Below are positions 24,401 through 39,400 of a DNA stretch of 64,000 bases, piece by piece. This DNA comes from Piscicola geometra (Eukaryota; Annelida; Clitellata; Hirudinida; Piscicolidae), in contig OX030956.1 of the NCBI GenBank assembly GCA_943735955.1, positions 3,155,412 through 3,219,411 of the forward strand, in the 5' to 3' direction. The position numbers and the translations under genes are program-made. Below the pieces are notes generated by a model. It worked only from the letters and a program-made list of their open reading frames with translations, was not told the DNA's origin and did no database searches. The stretch's first letter is position 1. Each line of letters opens with the position of its first letter.

Positions 24401-27400
24401 TTTCTAAATTTTACATGGCTGCTTTTTATGAGATGGAATAAATCCTACTAAAAAAATATTTATTCTACAGTTAAATCTGTGATGTGTAACAAAGTTGTAA
24501 CAGAATTTATTTTTTAAACATGAATTTGAGTATGCCTTTTCAAACAAAGTAGCATCTTTTCGCCATCTGTAAAGAAAAACGCTTTTTCTAGCGCACATAG
24601 AAAAAAATCAAAGCAGATTATGAAGGCTAACGCATATGCAATGAAATCGTCAACTTTAAACAACAATATATATATTTTAAAAGAATAAAATGGGAAAAAA
24701 TTTAAACTAATGATTAGCCTGAAAAGTCACTTGCGCTTCTCTATAGAAATGTTTGAAAAACTAATCGTATTCGGCTGGGAAAAACAAACATCGGCGATTC
24801 TTCAGATATTTTTTAAAATATACTTTGAAAACATAGTTCAAAGTTTCTAACTTTTGTTTTCATAGCTTTCATGAATATGTATAAAAAACAAGATTCATAA
24901 CATTATTTTAAATAATCTACTCTAAATATTATTTAATCTAAACTAAAAAAACAAAAAAGTATTTTATGAAGAAAAATTGTAAATCTGAATAAAATAATAC
25001 CAGAATTAATAATGAAAAATCTAGTTTTTTCTTTATCCATTCGCCACCCTCTCCTCCTCTAGGTTCTTATCATTATTTATTGAGCACTTCGACCAGCCAG
25101 CGTTAAGGGCAGTCCGAGTAATGAGACCATTTAAACTTATTACGGGGTTTGAAAGTGAGTAGAGAAATAGAAAAGCATAGATAAAATGTTTCGAATTAGT
25201 TAGATTAACGTGTACTTGATGTTTGTAAAAGTAAATGTTGTTATAATGTATAGACACTTGGCCATCTTTTAAATCGCGTGAGGAATATTAAATTAGAATA
25301 TTCTGTTTAGAATTCCTTTGGGTGTGCTTTTTGTTAGGCATTTTTTGATTGTTAATTAAGAAGATTTTTTAATAAATATCAATAAAATTGAAAGTAATAA
25401 ATTTACATTGACTAGATATTTATTATACTTAATATGACAACAATATGTCGTCGTCCTTATTTATTGCTTCTAGCTTTGATCGTAGTTAAGGAAGCTTATA
25501 AATACATTGTTACGCGGCTTTCATTTTAGTTTTTTCATTTCCAAGATAAAATGAAGAACAATTTAAATCACAAAACATTTAAATATCCGATTACCCTTTG
25601 CTTTCTCTAATATATTTATACGGTTCAATTCATAACATTTGAGCTAATCTTCAATCATTTCCTTGTCATGCGTTTCATTAAAAAACATCTCAAAGCTTTT
25701 AAAAGATATTCCGCTACAATAACAAATTTAATTCCTTAGATGGACCAAAAAACTTTTACAAAGCCGTGTAACAAGGTGTTAAAGATCATTAAAAGCTTGA
25801 CAAGATATAGGCTAAAATAGATAAATTTTAAAATTAACTAATTTTAACTAATTGTAACTAATTTTTATAAAATTTCATTTTACTTAGTTTTTTTGTAAAA
25901 AGATTCTGACTGATGTCAATGATAATATGCGTAGTCATAATAACTAAAGTTTTAAAAATGAAGTATCTACATTAATTTTTAACTTTTGTCATCTATTATT
26001 CATTGAATAGTATTCTTAATAATTTATTATTTTCATAATTATTAATTAATTTTATTTAATTATATTTTATATTTTATTAGCATTTCTTTATATTTTTTAC
26101 ACAATTTTGTATTAGATTTGTTTTCATTTTGTATCAAAATATTAACCGGACACTCATGCCGCATCAAACTTGAAAAAAACTTTTTTTAGAAGAAGGTATG
26201 TAAAAGGGTCTATTGCTGAAACTGTATTCATCATCATTGAAAAGACTACAATGTTTATATTAAAAGAGAATTACTCAAAACTGTTATAGGTTCAAAAACA
26301 AGTTTTTGTTTTATTATATAATATAAAAACTTCAATTTAATAAAATTTAAGTTATTCTATACGAACTAGAATTATGGAAAATAATCTTGTCATTGAAAAA
26401 TAAATGTTAATAAGTCTAAAAATACATGTAAGACCATTAATTTTCAAAATCTATACTTTAAAATGCCTCCCAAAGCTTTGAACACCAACACATGACAGGT
26501 TCATTACTATAATGGCGAGTGGTGGCAGTGCCTCTTTCAATTTAAGAACCTTGCGAGCGGTCCGTGTATTACGGCCTCTCAAATTAGTGTCAGGAGTTCC
26601 AAGTAGATAATACTTGATAAATATGCCTAGATTTTTCATGTCTCTGTTCATATTTTTCAATTTTACCTTCTCACCTCGCAAGTTTAAGATTTTTCATAGA
26701 TAGATATCAACTGATAGAGAGAAACTTCATATCTTTCACCCCGTTTACGATTTTATGTTCATTTTATAGTTGTTTAATATTTTTTCATAATTAGCTCTTT
26801 AGACATCTTTTATTTCCCCAGACCGTCAATCATGTCAAATAAATTGTAACACAAATTCTCACACACAAACTAGACTATTTCTCGATACGAAAGTTATTTA
26901 TAAAATCAATGAAGAATAGTACAAACTAGTTATGATAAAAATATCTTTTTTCCTTAAATGGGACATTCATGTTGTGTCTTACGAATAGTTTAATAGTTTT
27001 AGTCTTAACCGAAATTGTAAAACTTGTTTTATTGAATAAGCTAAACTAAGGTTTAATCTAAAAAGTACGAGTTGATAAAGGAATATACTCTGCTGATGAT
27101 AGATTCGTTTTTGAATGTCAGAAACATTTGTTATTGCTATGTCATGCTTGTAGTCTGCATGCGACTTTCATACATACCCGTAGACTTTGGTTGTTAGAAT
27201 GCTTTTGAATATAATTAAAATACATTTTAAATATTCATTTCAGATAAATTTCTATTGATTTGAAACTATAGAATTTAAAAATTGCGTTTTAAATAATTAT
27301 TTAATCTATAGCTACCATGATTAGTTATCTAGAAAAACTAATTAATTAAAAAAGATTACTTACTTAGGCTACTAATAACATAAATTAAATAGCATGTACT

Positions 27401-30400
27401 GAAAAAAAAACCACTCTGCCAAGGTCTACAAGTGGTACTCAAGTCAATCATCAAAGCCATGGCACCGCTTCTGCAAATTGCGCTCTTAGTTCTTTTCGCA
27501 ATCGTCATCTTCGCCATCATCGGATTAGAGTTCATGGCTGGTGTCTTCCACAACGCTTGTCAAGATATCCTCACCGGTAAGTGGGGTAAGAAGGATGCTT
27601 AAGAGTTTTATTGGTTTTTTTACTGTTTTGGAAGTAGAACATAATTAGTTAAGGTGAAGTTGGATTTATAGACTCTAGGTTCTTTATAATGCACTTCAAA
27701 TTTAAGTCTAATTATAGTGGAATGTCATTGATTTTGGTTTTTTTAGTTCTCATTTTTAAGGATTTCAATAATAAAACAGATTTATTTTATTTTAGTTTTT
27801 TATATTGAAGATTCTTTAAATGAAAGATGAATATAATTCACTCAGGAGAAATAGAAATGGCAGGAGAAGAAGAGATGACTCCGTGTTCAGAGCCTGGCAA
27901 AACGTATGGAGTGGGTTTTGAATGCCCAAAAAACAGTACGTGCACTGCGTATTGGGAAGGTCCAAAACATGGCATCATCAGCTTTGATAATATAGGTGAT
28001 TAGTCAATGCTATTAATACAAATAATAGTAGTAGTTATATTAGTAGTAGTAGTAGAAGTATTATTATTAGTAGTAGGAGTATTAGTAGAAGAAAATATTG
28101 AAATTAATAGCAGTAAGTTTACCCTTTCAATAACCCTCTCAAGGTTACGCTATGCTTACTGTATTCCAATGCATCACGATGGAAGGCTGGACGCAAGTGA
28201 TGTACTATGTAAGACGAAACATTTGTAATTATTTATTGTTCAGATACATCATATTAGGGTTGAGAAAACTGCCATATGAAATTTTAATAAATTTTTTTAG
28301 AACTTTCTAATGTTTTTACTGGAAATACTTTATACAGCGTTTTCTCTTTTTTTGATTTCACATTCACAGATTTTTATACGAAGTTTGAAATAATGAATGG
28401 TCATATAATTTTTCGATGCAACCTTTAAGTTTTGATAGCATGCGATATTGAAAAATATATTTTCATTTTAGAAATGATGAAATATATATTTTTTTAATAT
28501 ACAAATGATTTTAGATTTTGCATTTAACTGAATTATTTCACCAGTGCAATGATGCCATGGGCAGTTTCTTTCCATGGCTCTACTTTGTGCCTCTCATCAT
28601 CATTGGATCCTTCTTCATGCTCAATCTCGTACTCGGTGTTCTCAGCGGGTTAGAAAAATACAGAATCAGAATTATTTCATAAAACAAAAATATTCTTTAT
28701 GGAATAATTAATGAATTGAACTTGAAAAAATGTTTTCATCTAATTTAAAAAAAACGACATAGTGTCATTAATAATTATAATTCTACTTCAAGTTGAAGTT
28801 ATCGTGGCAAAGTAAATAAAAAAATAAAATTTATTGTGAATTTTTACTTTCAGAGAGTTTGCGAAAGAGCGAGAACGAGTTGAGAACAGAAGAACTTTCC
28901 TGAAGCTAAGAAAGCAACAAGCTCAAGACAGACAAGCTGAGGCCTATCTAGATTGGATCTGTAAAGCTGGTAGACTTTTGTTTATAAAAGATTTCTTTGG
29001 AAAATTCCGCATTTTAAAGTTGTCGCACATTCAAATTTAACCTTATCCTTTCATGCATGGCATATGAAGTATAATCGTACAAAAGTAACAAAGTAACATG
29101 TGTTTTAGAAAGTTTAAAAGATTATGCAATTTTTATTTTTACACTTTAATCAGATATGATTCTAACTAATCGTCATAAAAAATTAAAAACACTGTATTTT
29201 TCAGAGGAAGTTATTTTGAATGAAGAAAGAACTACTGATGAAGAAAAAAGGAAGATAATTGAAGGTAAATTTTGAAATTAATTTTGAAATGCTAATTTTT
29301 TCCTTATCAAAATTCTAAAATCATTTAAAACTTTTTTCAATTGAAATTAAACGTCAAAATTTGTATTATTTGTTGTTATAATTCCCTGTTTAGAAGACAG
29401 TGTCAAAAATATTATTAATGATCAAATAACGCATCTAACCAAAATTTGATTCTTGTTTATATAGTATAACTTTGTTTATTTTTCTGTTCTCAGCACGACG
29501 AAGATTAGCGCGGACCAGAAAACTGAAGCATTCGAAACTGAAGGCAGCCAACAAAGAGACAGACGAGATTGACAACTACGACGAGAGCGAAGAACTGTTT
29601 GCTGATCTTGGTTCGTATTCTATTAAAAATGTGAACTCATACTGATAATTTAAAGTTAGAAAAACTCAGACTGATAATTTAAAGTTAGAAAAACTCAGAC
29701 TTTGATTTAAGTAAGTATTTTACTAAATTGTATCTACTAAGGGTCAAAAATTACAAGAATAATTTTTTCCTGTCAGTATTGTATCACCCATGTCAGCATC
29801 CATATCAGTGCTAAATATAAAGCTCATAGTAATAATGATCAATGATAATTAATCCTATTTAATAGTTTATTTACTAATTCTATTCTCAATTTATTATTGA
29901 CTTTTGTTAAATAAAACTTGTAGGCGATTCATTCAGCCCTCACAAAAAGAAGAAGCGGAGGCGATGTGTCAATCTGTTTAGGACTCAAAAAAGACTCAAG
30001 TAAAATAATCGCTCAGTAAAATTAAAAGAATTTTATAAAAAATTAATAAATATTATTAAATATCAATCTTCAAGATACACATACAATAACGATAAGGTTG
30101 AGCAATAAAAGATGGATTACAATATACAACATACCGTCAAACAAAATCACGCGTTTGCTTTATTAGCTTCAGTACTCCCTTAAAATAGATTTTCCTCATC
30201 TTTGTACATGCCTAAGATGTAGTTTTTTCCATTTTTACATGAAGAAATAATGATCTACTCACCAGGTTCAAAGTGCGCCGAATAGTTAAAAGTCAGACGT
30301 TCTACTGGCTCATCATCATCCTAGTCTTTCTCAACACCGTCTTCGTCGCTGCGGAACACTACCAGCAACCGAAATTCCTCACAGAGTTTCTATGTTATTC

Positions 30401-33400
30401 TCAATTTTTCATTTTACAACTTTTTCATGATACGTAAAGTGCATACATTTTTTAAAATTTGTTATCTGAAATCAACGATTTACCTTTAACAAATTCACAA
30501 ATAAATAAATAAATTCTAAGCTTTACAAATTTATACATGTTCAAGATTTTCCATATTTCTTACCAATATTATCAACCTGCTTCACAGCTTATGCAGAGTA
30601 TGTTTTCCTATGTCTTTTTGTGTTTGAAATGCTCTTCAAGATGTTTGGACTAGGCCTTCTTCTATATTTTCAATCTTCATTCAACATTTTTGACTGTGTG
30701 GTTAGTGCTCAAACAAAATCATGCGCATTATTTAAATATTTTTTTTTATTGAAACACCAAGACACGGTTTTAAATATACATTATCTAGTTAACAAATTGA
30801 AGAATTTAATTTTAAATCTATTAATAATTTGTATAATTCAACATTTATAGTTTACTGACAAATATATTATTATAAATCTATCCAGGTGATAGCAGGTAGT
30901 GTGTTTGAAGTGATATGCACAGCTTACTTTCCAGATATGTCTTTCGGTATTTCGATACTGAGGGCCATGCGCCTACTGAGAATATTCAAAGTCACCAGGT
31001 TAGACTGTCTTCATTTCTCGCATATTTCCTGTCTATTCAACAGTTTTTTCAATGTCTTTCATCAATACGTTTATCTATATCAATTTATATTATTATTATT
31101 ATGACATGACGGATTATGGGAAACGATAAAATATTTTAATTATTTTTTAATTAGTATGATAGGTTTGTATATATAATGTACCTTTTCGTAATTCAATTCC
31201 AAGCTATTTACTAAACTAACTTCTCCACTTGCAAGGTACTGGGCTTCCCTCAGAAACTTGGTGATATCCTTGCTGAGCAGTATGCGAAGTATCGTGTCTC
31301 TTCTTTTCCTTCTCTTTCTCTTCATCCTCATCTTTGCTCTGCTGGGAATGCAGCTTTTCGGAGGAGAGTTAGTAGTTTTTTAGTTTAAAAAACACAAAAT
31401 GACGGAAATATTCAATGATAATATAGTAGTTTAAAATAATATTGTTAATAAAAATGTATAATTAAATATAAGCAATAAAAATGTGCAAAAAAAATTTCAA
31501 TACTGACAAAATCAAAATTTAAAATCAAATATTTCAGATGGAATTTTGAGACTGGCCGACCAACCAACCATTTTGACACTTTTGTTGTTGCTCTTTTGAC
31601 GGTTTTCCAGGTTAGTGCATTGTTTTATTTTAGATCTAAACATCAACCACGATTGGTGCAAAAAAAACTGATAAGTATTTTATATTACCTGTTTTGATTT
31701 GTGTAAGATTTTTAGCTAGAAGGGTATTTTCATCCATGCTAGGAATTTTTTCTGTAGCTTGAAATATATTCCATAAGAATTTTTTAAAAATAGATTAGAT
31801 TTATCTCAAAATTTACAAGTTTTTTCCTTGAATTTTTTAAAAACTTTTTTTAGCTTTCAAACTCTTATAAAACACTCACTTGGGCCTATCAACAAGCAAC
31901 ATGAAACTGTGTTTTGATAATAATATAATGCTTTAGATTTTGACCGGGGAAGACTGGAACGAGGTGATGTTCAATGCAATTGAGTCTCAGGGAGTGGAAG
32001 ACTATGGAATGTTTTATTCCATTTATTTCATAATTCTCATGCTCTTTGGGAACTGTGAGTTTGTTGTCTTAATGAAAAATTATATTGTATTTTTGTTGAA
32101 ACTCATGTTATCGTATGTATTTGAGATGAAATATATTTAAAAACTTGAAAATACAATGAAAATAAATTAAACCCACAGATACTCTACTGAATGTCTTCTT
32201 AGCTATCGCCGTTGACAATCTCGCAAATGCTCAAGAACTCACCGCTGCAGAAGAAGAACAAGAACAAAAGGCTGAACAGGTTGATTGGAAAAATACAGAA
32301 ATAAATTGTAAATTTTATTATTATTTGAGGTTCCCGAATTTAATTAATTTTTTTCGTATTGTATTTAACATCATTTTTTTCGTATATGAATGTCTTTTTA
32401 ACGAAGCTTCTTGAAAAGGGTTTTCTGAGAATTCTACTTTTTAGTTGTTTTTGAACCAAACCTTTAATCTTTCAACAAAATTATTAACTTTGGTTTGTTT
32501 TCAAATTTTAATGAAATTATGTTAATTTGGTTTTTAGAAAACTTGTTATTGGTTATAGAAAGTTAATGTAAAATAATTCTCACAGCGCCGCTTTGACGAC
32601 ATGCTGCTGGAGGGAGCCTTTGCAGCGTCAGGAGCCATGACCAGCCTCTGCCCTCAAGCTTTTCCTCAAGGCCCTGGCGCTTTCAACTTTCCCCTGTTAA
32701 TATTAATGAAATAGGACCAATACTTGCATAATTTTCATATATTTATAAAAAAAACAAATGAATATACATATTTTTTTATTAAATAAAACCCCTACAACTA
32801 CTGAAATGATTCCTTCCTTCATACAGCGACGCAAGTGCGAACAAAGACAACGATGACGATGACAAAGGTAGTGTCATATAAATCATGATATAAAGATTAT
32901 TTTCGTAATTTTACAAAAAAATTCTATTAAAGTTATAACTTTACAAAAATTCCAAGTTGATATTATTGAAAATTGTTTGTAGTATAAAAGCTTTTTAATA
33001 AAATTCATTAATAGTAAAAAAATTATTCATTCATTCATTCATTTTATTTTTAAAATAGACGATGACCAAGACGAAACCGGTCCAAAGCCTATTCTGCCAT
33101 ACAGCTCCATGTTCATATTTGGAACCACTAACCCGTTAGAGTCTTCTTTTCAATTAGGCTGAAGTAAATATTCTACTTTAAAACATTTTGCTTTTGTATA
33201 TGTATAACTATCAGTCATTAAGAAAAAATATATAAAACATACGACACTACTTTCATCAAGGGTCCGAAGGTTTTGCAACTTTGTGGTGAACCTCCGTTAC
33301 TTTGACTTGTTCATCATGATTGTCATCAGTGCCTCCAGCGTGGCTTTAGCAGCTGAGGATCCTGTGCTAGAGAACTCTGAGAGAAACAAGATTCTCAACA

Positions 33401-36400
33401 CGTTTGATTACGTCTTCACTGGAGTTTTCACCGTTGAAATGACACTTAAGGTGTCATAACAATCTTTTGAATTCTATATTTTAAATATTAAACTTTTTTT
33501 CAACTTTTTGATAATATTGACAATGTAATGCACCCATTATGTTCATTGTTTAACATGATTCTTTTTATTCAATTTTTTAAAAAAACAAAACTTTAATATT
33601 TAATGTTACTTGACTATTCTAACATTACGCTCACTACATTCACAGATCATCAACTTTGGAGTAATCTTCCACCCAGGAGCTTATTGCAGGGACCTTTGGA
33701 ACATTCTCGATGCACTCGTCGTCATCTGCGCCCTTGTTGCTTTCACTTTCAGGTTGTCACGTTTTTAGCACAAGTTATGAATCATATTCATAATCATAAT
33801 AATGATTTATGATTAAGAAAATTTATAACTTCATTCTTAATGCAAGAATCTTTGCATTTTCTAAACTTTAAAACAAACTTTATATTTTGCTATAAGTCAA
33901 TTTTTATTGAAAAAATATTTAATTATCAGTGGCAGTTCTTCAGCCGGCAAGAATCTCAACACTATAAAATCCTTGAGAGTATTGAGAGTGCTTAGACCAC
34001 TGAAGACTATCAACAGAGTACCGAAGCTAAAAGTGAGATAAATAAACACCATTTGAAAAATCTGCATGTTTATTCTTTCATATTTTTACTATCAAAATTG
34101 ATCTTATTAAATGCAAACACACAAACACACTCACAGGCGGTATTCGACTGCGTGGTAAACTCATTGAAAAATGTTGTGAACATTATGACGGTCTACATGC
34201 TCTTTCAGTTCATCTTTGCCGTCATCGCAGTTCAGCTTTTCAAAGGAAGGTTCTTCTTCTGCAACGACGACTCCAAAGACACAGAAGAAACTTGCCGGTT
34301 TATAGCTTTTCGACTTGACTAAAAATGCTTGAAAACCTATTTTTTTAAACTTTAAAGTAGCAACCCTAATTGATTTTTGAAAATATTATTAGCACTAATT
34401 TATTAGCAATAGATTTTTTAATTTTGAATTGAAATGTTGATTAATACTACTTCACTTCACAGAGGCGAATATTTCGAGTACCAAATCGAAGGCAATAACA
34501 GATTAAGCATTTCTGTAGAGCTTAGAAAATGGAACAAAAGAGATTTCCATTACGACAATGTTGCATACGCAATGCTCACCCTCTTTGCAGTGCAAACTGG
34601 AGAGGGATGGCCTCTGTGAGTGATTAAACCATTTTTTCAATTGTTTTAAATTACTAAACCTTCTTAAAAAATAAATGTTTAGTACTAATATTAACAACAA
34701 ATGTCATTACCAAAGAGTGTTACAGAACTCTATAGAAGCTACGTTCGAAGACAGAGGGCCTCAGCCAGGCTACCGAATGGAAATGGCCATCTTCTACATC
34801 GTTTACTTCATCGTCTTTCCTTTTTTCTTCATCAACATTTTCGTTGCTCTCATCATCATCACTTTCCAAGAACAGGGTGAAAATGAGCTTGAAGATCAAG
34901 AACTGGATAAAAACCAAGTTAGTGGTTATGTGGTTTTTGTAAAATACACACAAAATAATTATAAATTATTTTATTAAATTTGATTTTTCGTTAAGTTCTA
35001 CAAAAATCTCTCAAACGTCTACAGAAACAGTGCATAGATTTTGTTATAAACGCCAGACCTGTTTGTCGATACATGCCCAAGGTGAAGGCTGATGCATTAA
35101 TTTAGTGACGAATTCATTAATTGTTTATAAAATATACATTTCAAATAAATTAATTTTTTAACTTGAAAATATTAGCGTAAAAAAATTCAATGTAAACTAA
35201 ATTTTAAGTTTTTTTCATAGGCTATTAATACTGTATTAGTTTTTCCGTGAACCATAGGTGAAAGGCTCGATTAAGTACAAGATCTGGCGTGTAGTCGTAT
35301 CAACCATCTTTGAATACACCATCATGTTTATGATCGCCTGCAACACTATTCTGCTCATGATGAAGGTGTGGTGCGCGAGTAGATATTCACTGCGAATAAG
35401 AACCCACTGGTGAAATTTTAAGAAAGCGACACTTTTTCTTCAATCACGCTTAGGAATACTTTACCGAAATATTTTTTAGAAATATTTTAAGCTAAAAAAA
35501 ACATTAAATGTGCAATAATATATTTGAATTACAAAAAGCGACTATGCTGTCACACACAAAACCACAGTACACTCCTAGAGACAAAACAGCATCTTTCGAG
35601 CGCTACAACTACATTCTCAGCATTCTCAACATAGCCTTCACTGCTGTCTTTGCCGTCGAAACATTTCTGAAGATCATTGCATTTGGCTTGAAGGTAACGT
35701 TCAAACATTTAAAAAATGAATAAATAGCTCTAACATTCTGCGGCCGTAATAAGTGATGCGCTTGTTCATACATTTTTTGCGTTAAAGTGGCAAAATATTT
35801 GATCTCATATAAATAGTAACTGTGTGTGCAAAAAAAATGAAAAAAAGTAAGTTTTTGCAAGTTGAAATAATCTTTTCATTACACAATCAGAACTACTTTA
35901 AGGACTCCTGGAACGTATTCGATTTTATCACCATTATCGGCAGCATCACCGACGTTATCTACACAGAAGTTTATGTGCAGCTCAACTCTCTGGGAGGCAA
36001 TGTAAGCATATTCACAAAAAATTACTTTTATCTCTTGTAAAATTATTTTTAATAGATTCTAACAACTCTTTTTTACTTTTTTTACACTTTTTGCGTTTTT
36101 TTACAAAATTTGATAAATATAATAAATTTAAATATATAAATAAAATCTAAAGTTTTTATTATTCATCATTGATAAATTATTTCAAGTAAAAAATTTTTAG
36201 TTCTTTTTATAAAAAACAAACATTATATGTTTAATGACTTTTTTTTTCAGTCGTACATCCTCTTCAATTTTGGGTTCTTGCGACTGTTCAGAGCGGCTAG
36301 GTTGATTAAGTTATTGAGGCAGGGCTACACCATCAGGATTCTCTTGTGGACCTTTGTGCAGTCGCTCAAGGTGGTTTGGTGGTGGACGATAAATGGTGGC

Positions 36401-39400
36401 GAAGTTATAAGTTAAAGTGTAGTCTAGTAGTAGCCAGATCGCTGTAGTTTGTGCAATACTTTTATTTTTAGTGTTTTTAGAATAAAATTAAAAGTTAAAT
36501 TCAGGATAAAAGGAATGACTAAACAATAAAAAACAGACATTTTAAATTTCAATCAGTATAACTGACGGTATATTAACACACTTGCAGGCCTTGCCATACG
36601 TTATACTTCTCATCGCAATGCTCTTTTTTATTTATGCCATCATTGGAATGCAGGTTGTTTTCTTGTTCATTTTTAATACCTGAAAAAAATCAACTTTTTA
36701 ACATAAAATCTCTAAAATCCATACGCACACACTATCATCCACACACACACATTATGTGTGACATAATACATACAAAAACACAAGCAATTATCTAAAAAAA
36801 ACACACAAATATATAAATAAAAAATAAAAACTCATATTTACAAACAAAAAACTTAAAAAAACAAACTCACACAAACGTACTCACAGATCTTTGGAAACAT
36901 ACAGTTACAACCAGGTTCAGAAATCAACAGGCACAACAACTTCCGAACCTTCTTCGATGGCGTTATTTTGTTGTTCAGGTGATTGTCTGCTGAATGTATA
37001 ATATTACTGTTCAGATTGAGATAATTAAAGAATTTTAAATTTGTGAATAAATAAAGAATGAATGAATATACCTTTAATATTTCACCCATAGATCCAAAAC
37101 TAGAATTTCCGCAAATTGATTTTTCGATTTACATTATAAAACAATTTCAATCCATTGAAGATGTGCCACAGGGGAGAGTTGGCAGCTGATAATGCTGTCG
37201 TGTATGAGTGGCAAGGAGTGCGACCCATTGACCAGCCTCAAAGACACTAACAGATGTGGCCTTGACATTGCCATACCCTACTTCGTCTCCTTCATTTTCC
37301 TTTGTTCCTTTCTTGTCAGTTTGAGTTGGGAAGGGTGTTTAGTAGATGTGGTTTAAATTGGTAATGCATTCAAAAAAGTAATTATTTGTATTGAAAATGT
37401 AACAAGTTGAAAAGTGTTTAAATGTATTTCATAACTTTTTTTATGATTATCTATCTTTTTTTGTTATACAAACTATATAACTGAAAAAGAAAATAGAAAA
37501 TAATGAAAAGTTTTATTGAGCTTATTAGTACCATATTCTTACTGGCATCCTCAACAGATGCTCAATCTGTTCGTGGCTGTAATCATGGACAACTTTGACT
37601 ACCTGACCAGAGACCCTTCTATCCTGGGCCCTCACCACCTGGACGAGTACATCAGGGTGTGGTCCAACTACGACCCTTCCGCAAAGTATGTAGCTGCTTA
37701 TAAAAAAATATAGCTTTGATGCATGAAATTCAATTAATTTAGAATAGTGGTTTTTAAACTTTTTGAAGCCAAGAGCCATTAAGTACCTATTTTTAATTTT
37801 TAAAACTCTATTATATCAAATGTGAAAAAACTTGTGTGCTATTTAGACATTTTTTTAGTGAAATCGGAAAACTTGAAAAAAATCGCAAAAGGCAAAACTT
37901 CAAAGGGATCACTCGTCTTTCAAAAGATTATTAAAATTAAAATTGAACAAATACTAAAACTTGAAATGAATTTATTTATTAACAGATTTTTATTTAGTTA
38001 GGTTATTTAAGTTAGATTTTTAACTTTCATTTTGAAAAATCAGTGTAAAGAAGTATAAAATTAGTTTGTTTTGCAAAACATTCCACGGACCAAGACTTTA
38101 ACAACCAATGATTTAGAACACTATTTTCAAACTTCATGGTTTAAAAACCAATATCAGCTAGTATATGCTTCTTTATGGAGCAGGGAAAATATATTATTTT
38201 AAATAATTATTTATAAATTCCTAAAATACTTTTAGCGTCTTGTTTATGCATTTAAAGTTATTTAACAAATATATAGATTGGATTTCTAACAGGAATTTAT
38301 TTGTTTTTCTACGTTTTTTGAATTTAATTAAATTTCAAAAGGATTTATATGCAATTATGCAGCAGTTGTTCAAACCTCCTACAGAGGCAGAATTCACTAC
38401 ACAGACATGTACGACATGTTGCGAAACATGGAGCCTCCTGTTGGTTTTGGGAACAAGTGCCCCTACCGCCTTGCGTATCGGGTGTGAAAACTTAAGATTT
38501 GATTTTATGAGTATTTACATAGTTTTCTAAGATTTTTTTATTTACGGTTATAATGATTAAGTCATTTTACTTGAGCATCAGCAAAAATAAACGATTTATC
38601 TTAGATTTATTTTAAATTACCGTTTTTAAACAATGTGTGAATGCGGCTAAAAACTCGGTATTTTTTTCTACATTGGGTTTTGATTTAAGATCTCAAATTT
38701 TTCACAGAAACTTATTCGAATGAACATGCCAGTAGCAGATGACGGCACTGTTCATTTCACCACCACCATATTCGCTCTGATCAGAGAATCACTAGGAATC
38801 AGAATGGGACCAGGTGCAACTGAACATTCAGTTTAATAAGTTTTTCAATATAAAATTGCACTATGAAATGTTAATTACAAACCACGTCCAACACAGCACA
38901 TGACATGGACAAGCACGACCAGGGCTTAGCTGAGACGATTCGAGTATTGTGGCCCATCCAGTCGAAAAAGATGTGCTCGCTCATGGTTCCTCCTAACGAT
39001 GGTATGCCTTCAGTTCATCATTTAAATTATGTCATTATTCATTACCGAGTGGTTTTGAAATTTGTTTGGGGTTACTGTAATATATTTTATTTTAAAATAT
39101 TCACCATAAATTATCTAAATACAGAGCTGACATACAAAAAACTGAGTGTGGGGAAAATATATGCCGGATTGTTGATAGCGGAGAACTGGAGAGCTCAAAA
39201 AACTAACAAGGCTATCAGAATGGTAATTTTCGTGTTTTCTTACTCAAGTTTGTGATTAAAAGACGACATTTTTAAATTCAAAAGAATAAAATGTTTAAAA
39301 AAAGTAAGATCATTTTAAAATATATGTTCAATTAAAAATATAATATCTTAGAAATAAATAATTTTGTTAAATAATATTAATTAAAATATATTTAAGTTTG

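Larger units (their letters stand above)
20938..25062 (+). other. CaV2 intron 4 (4.1 kb)
   Basis: Intron between IS3 and the IS4 exons, with donor GTTTGT and acceptor CTCCTCTAG. It contains the hAT element and an inverted repeat at 21822-21892. At 23651-23667 there is an A-box-like GGTGGCCTAGTGTG, possibly a SINE remnant. The rest is AT-rich with no other signal seen. Confidence 0.75.

Noticed and set aside
27356..27553. Minus-strand 65-codon frame opposite IS5
   Set aside because: Antisense shadow of CaV2 exon 6.
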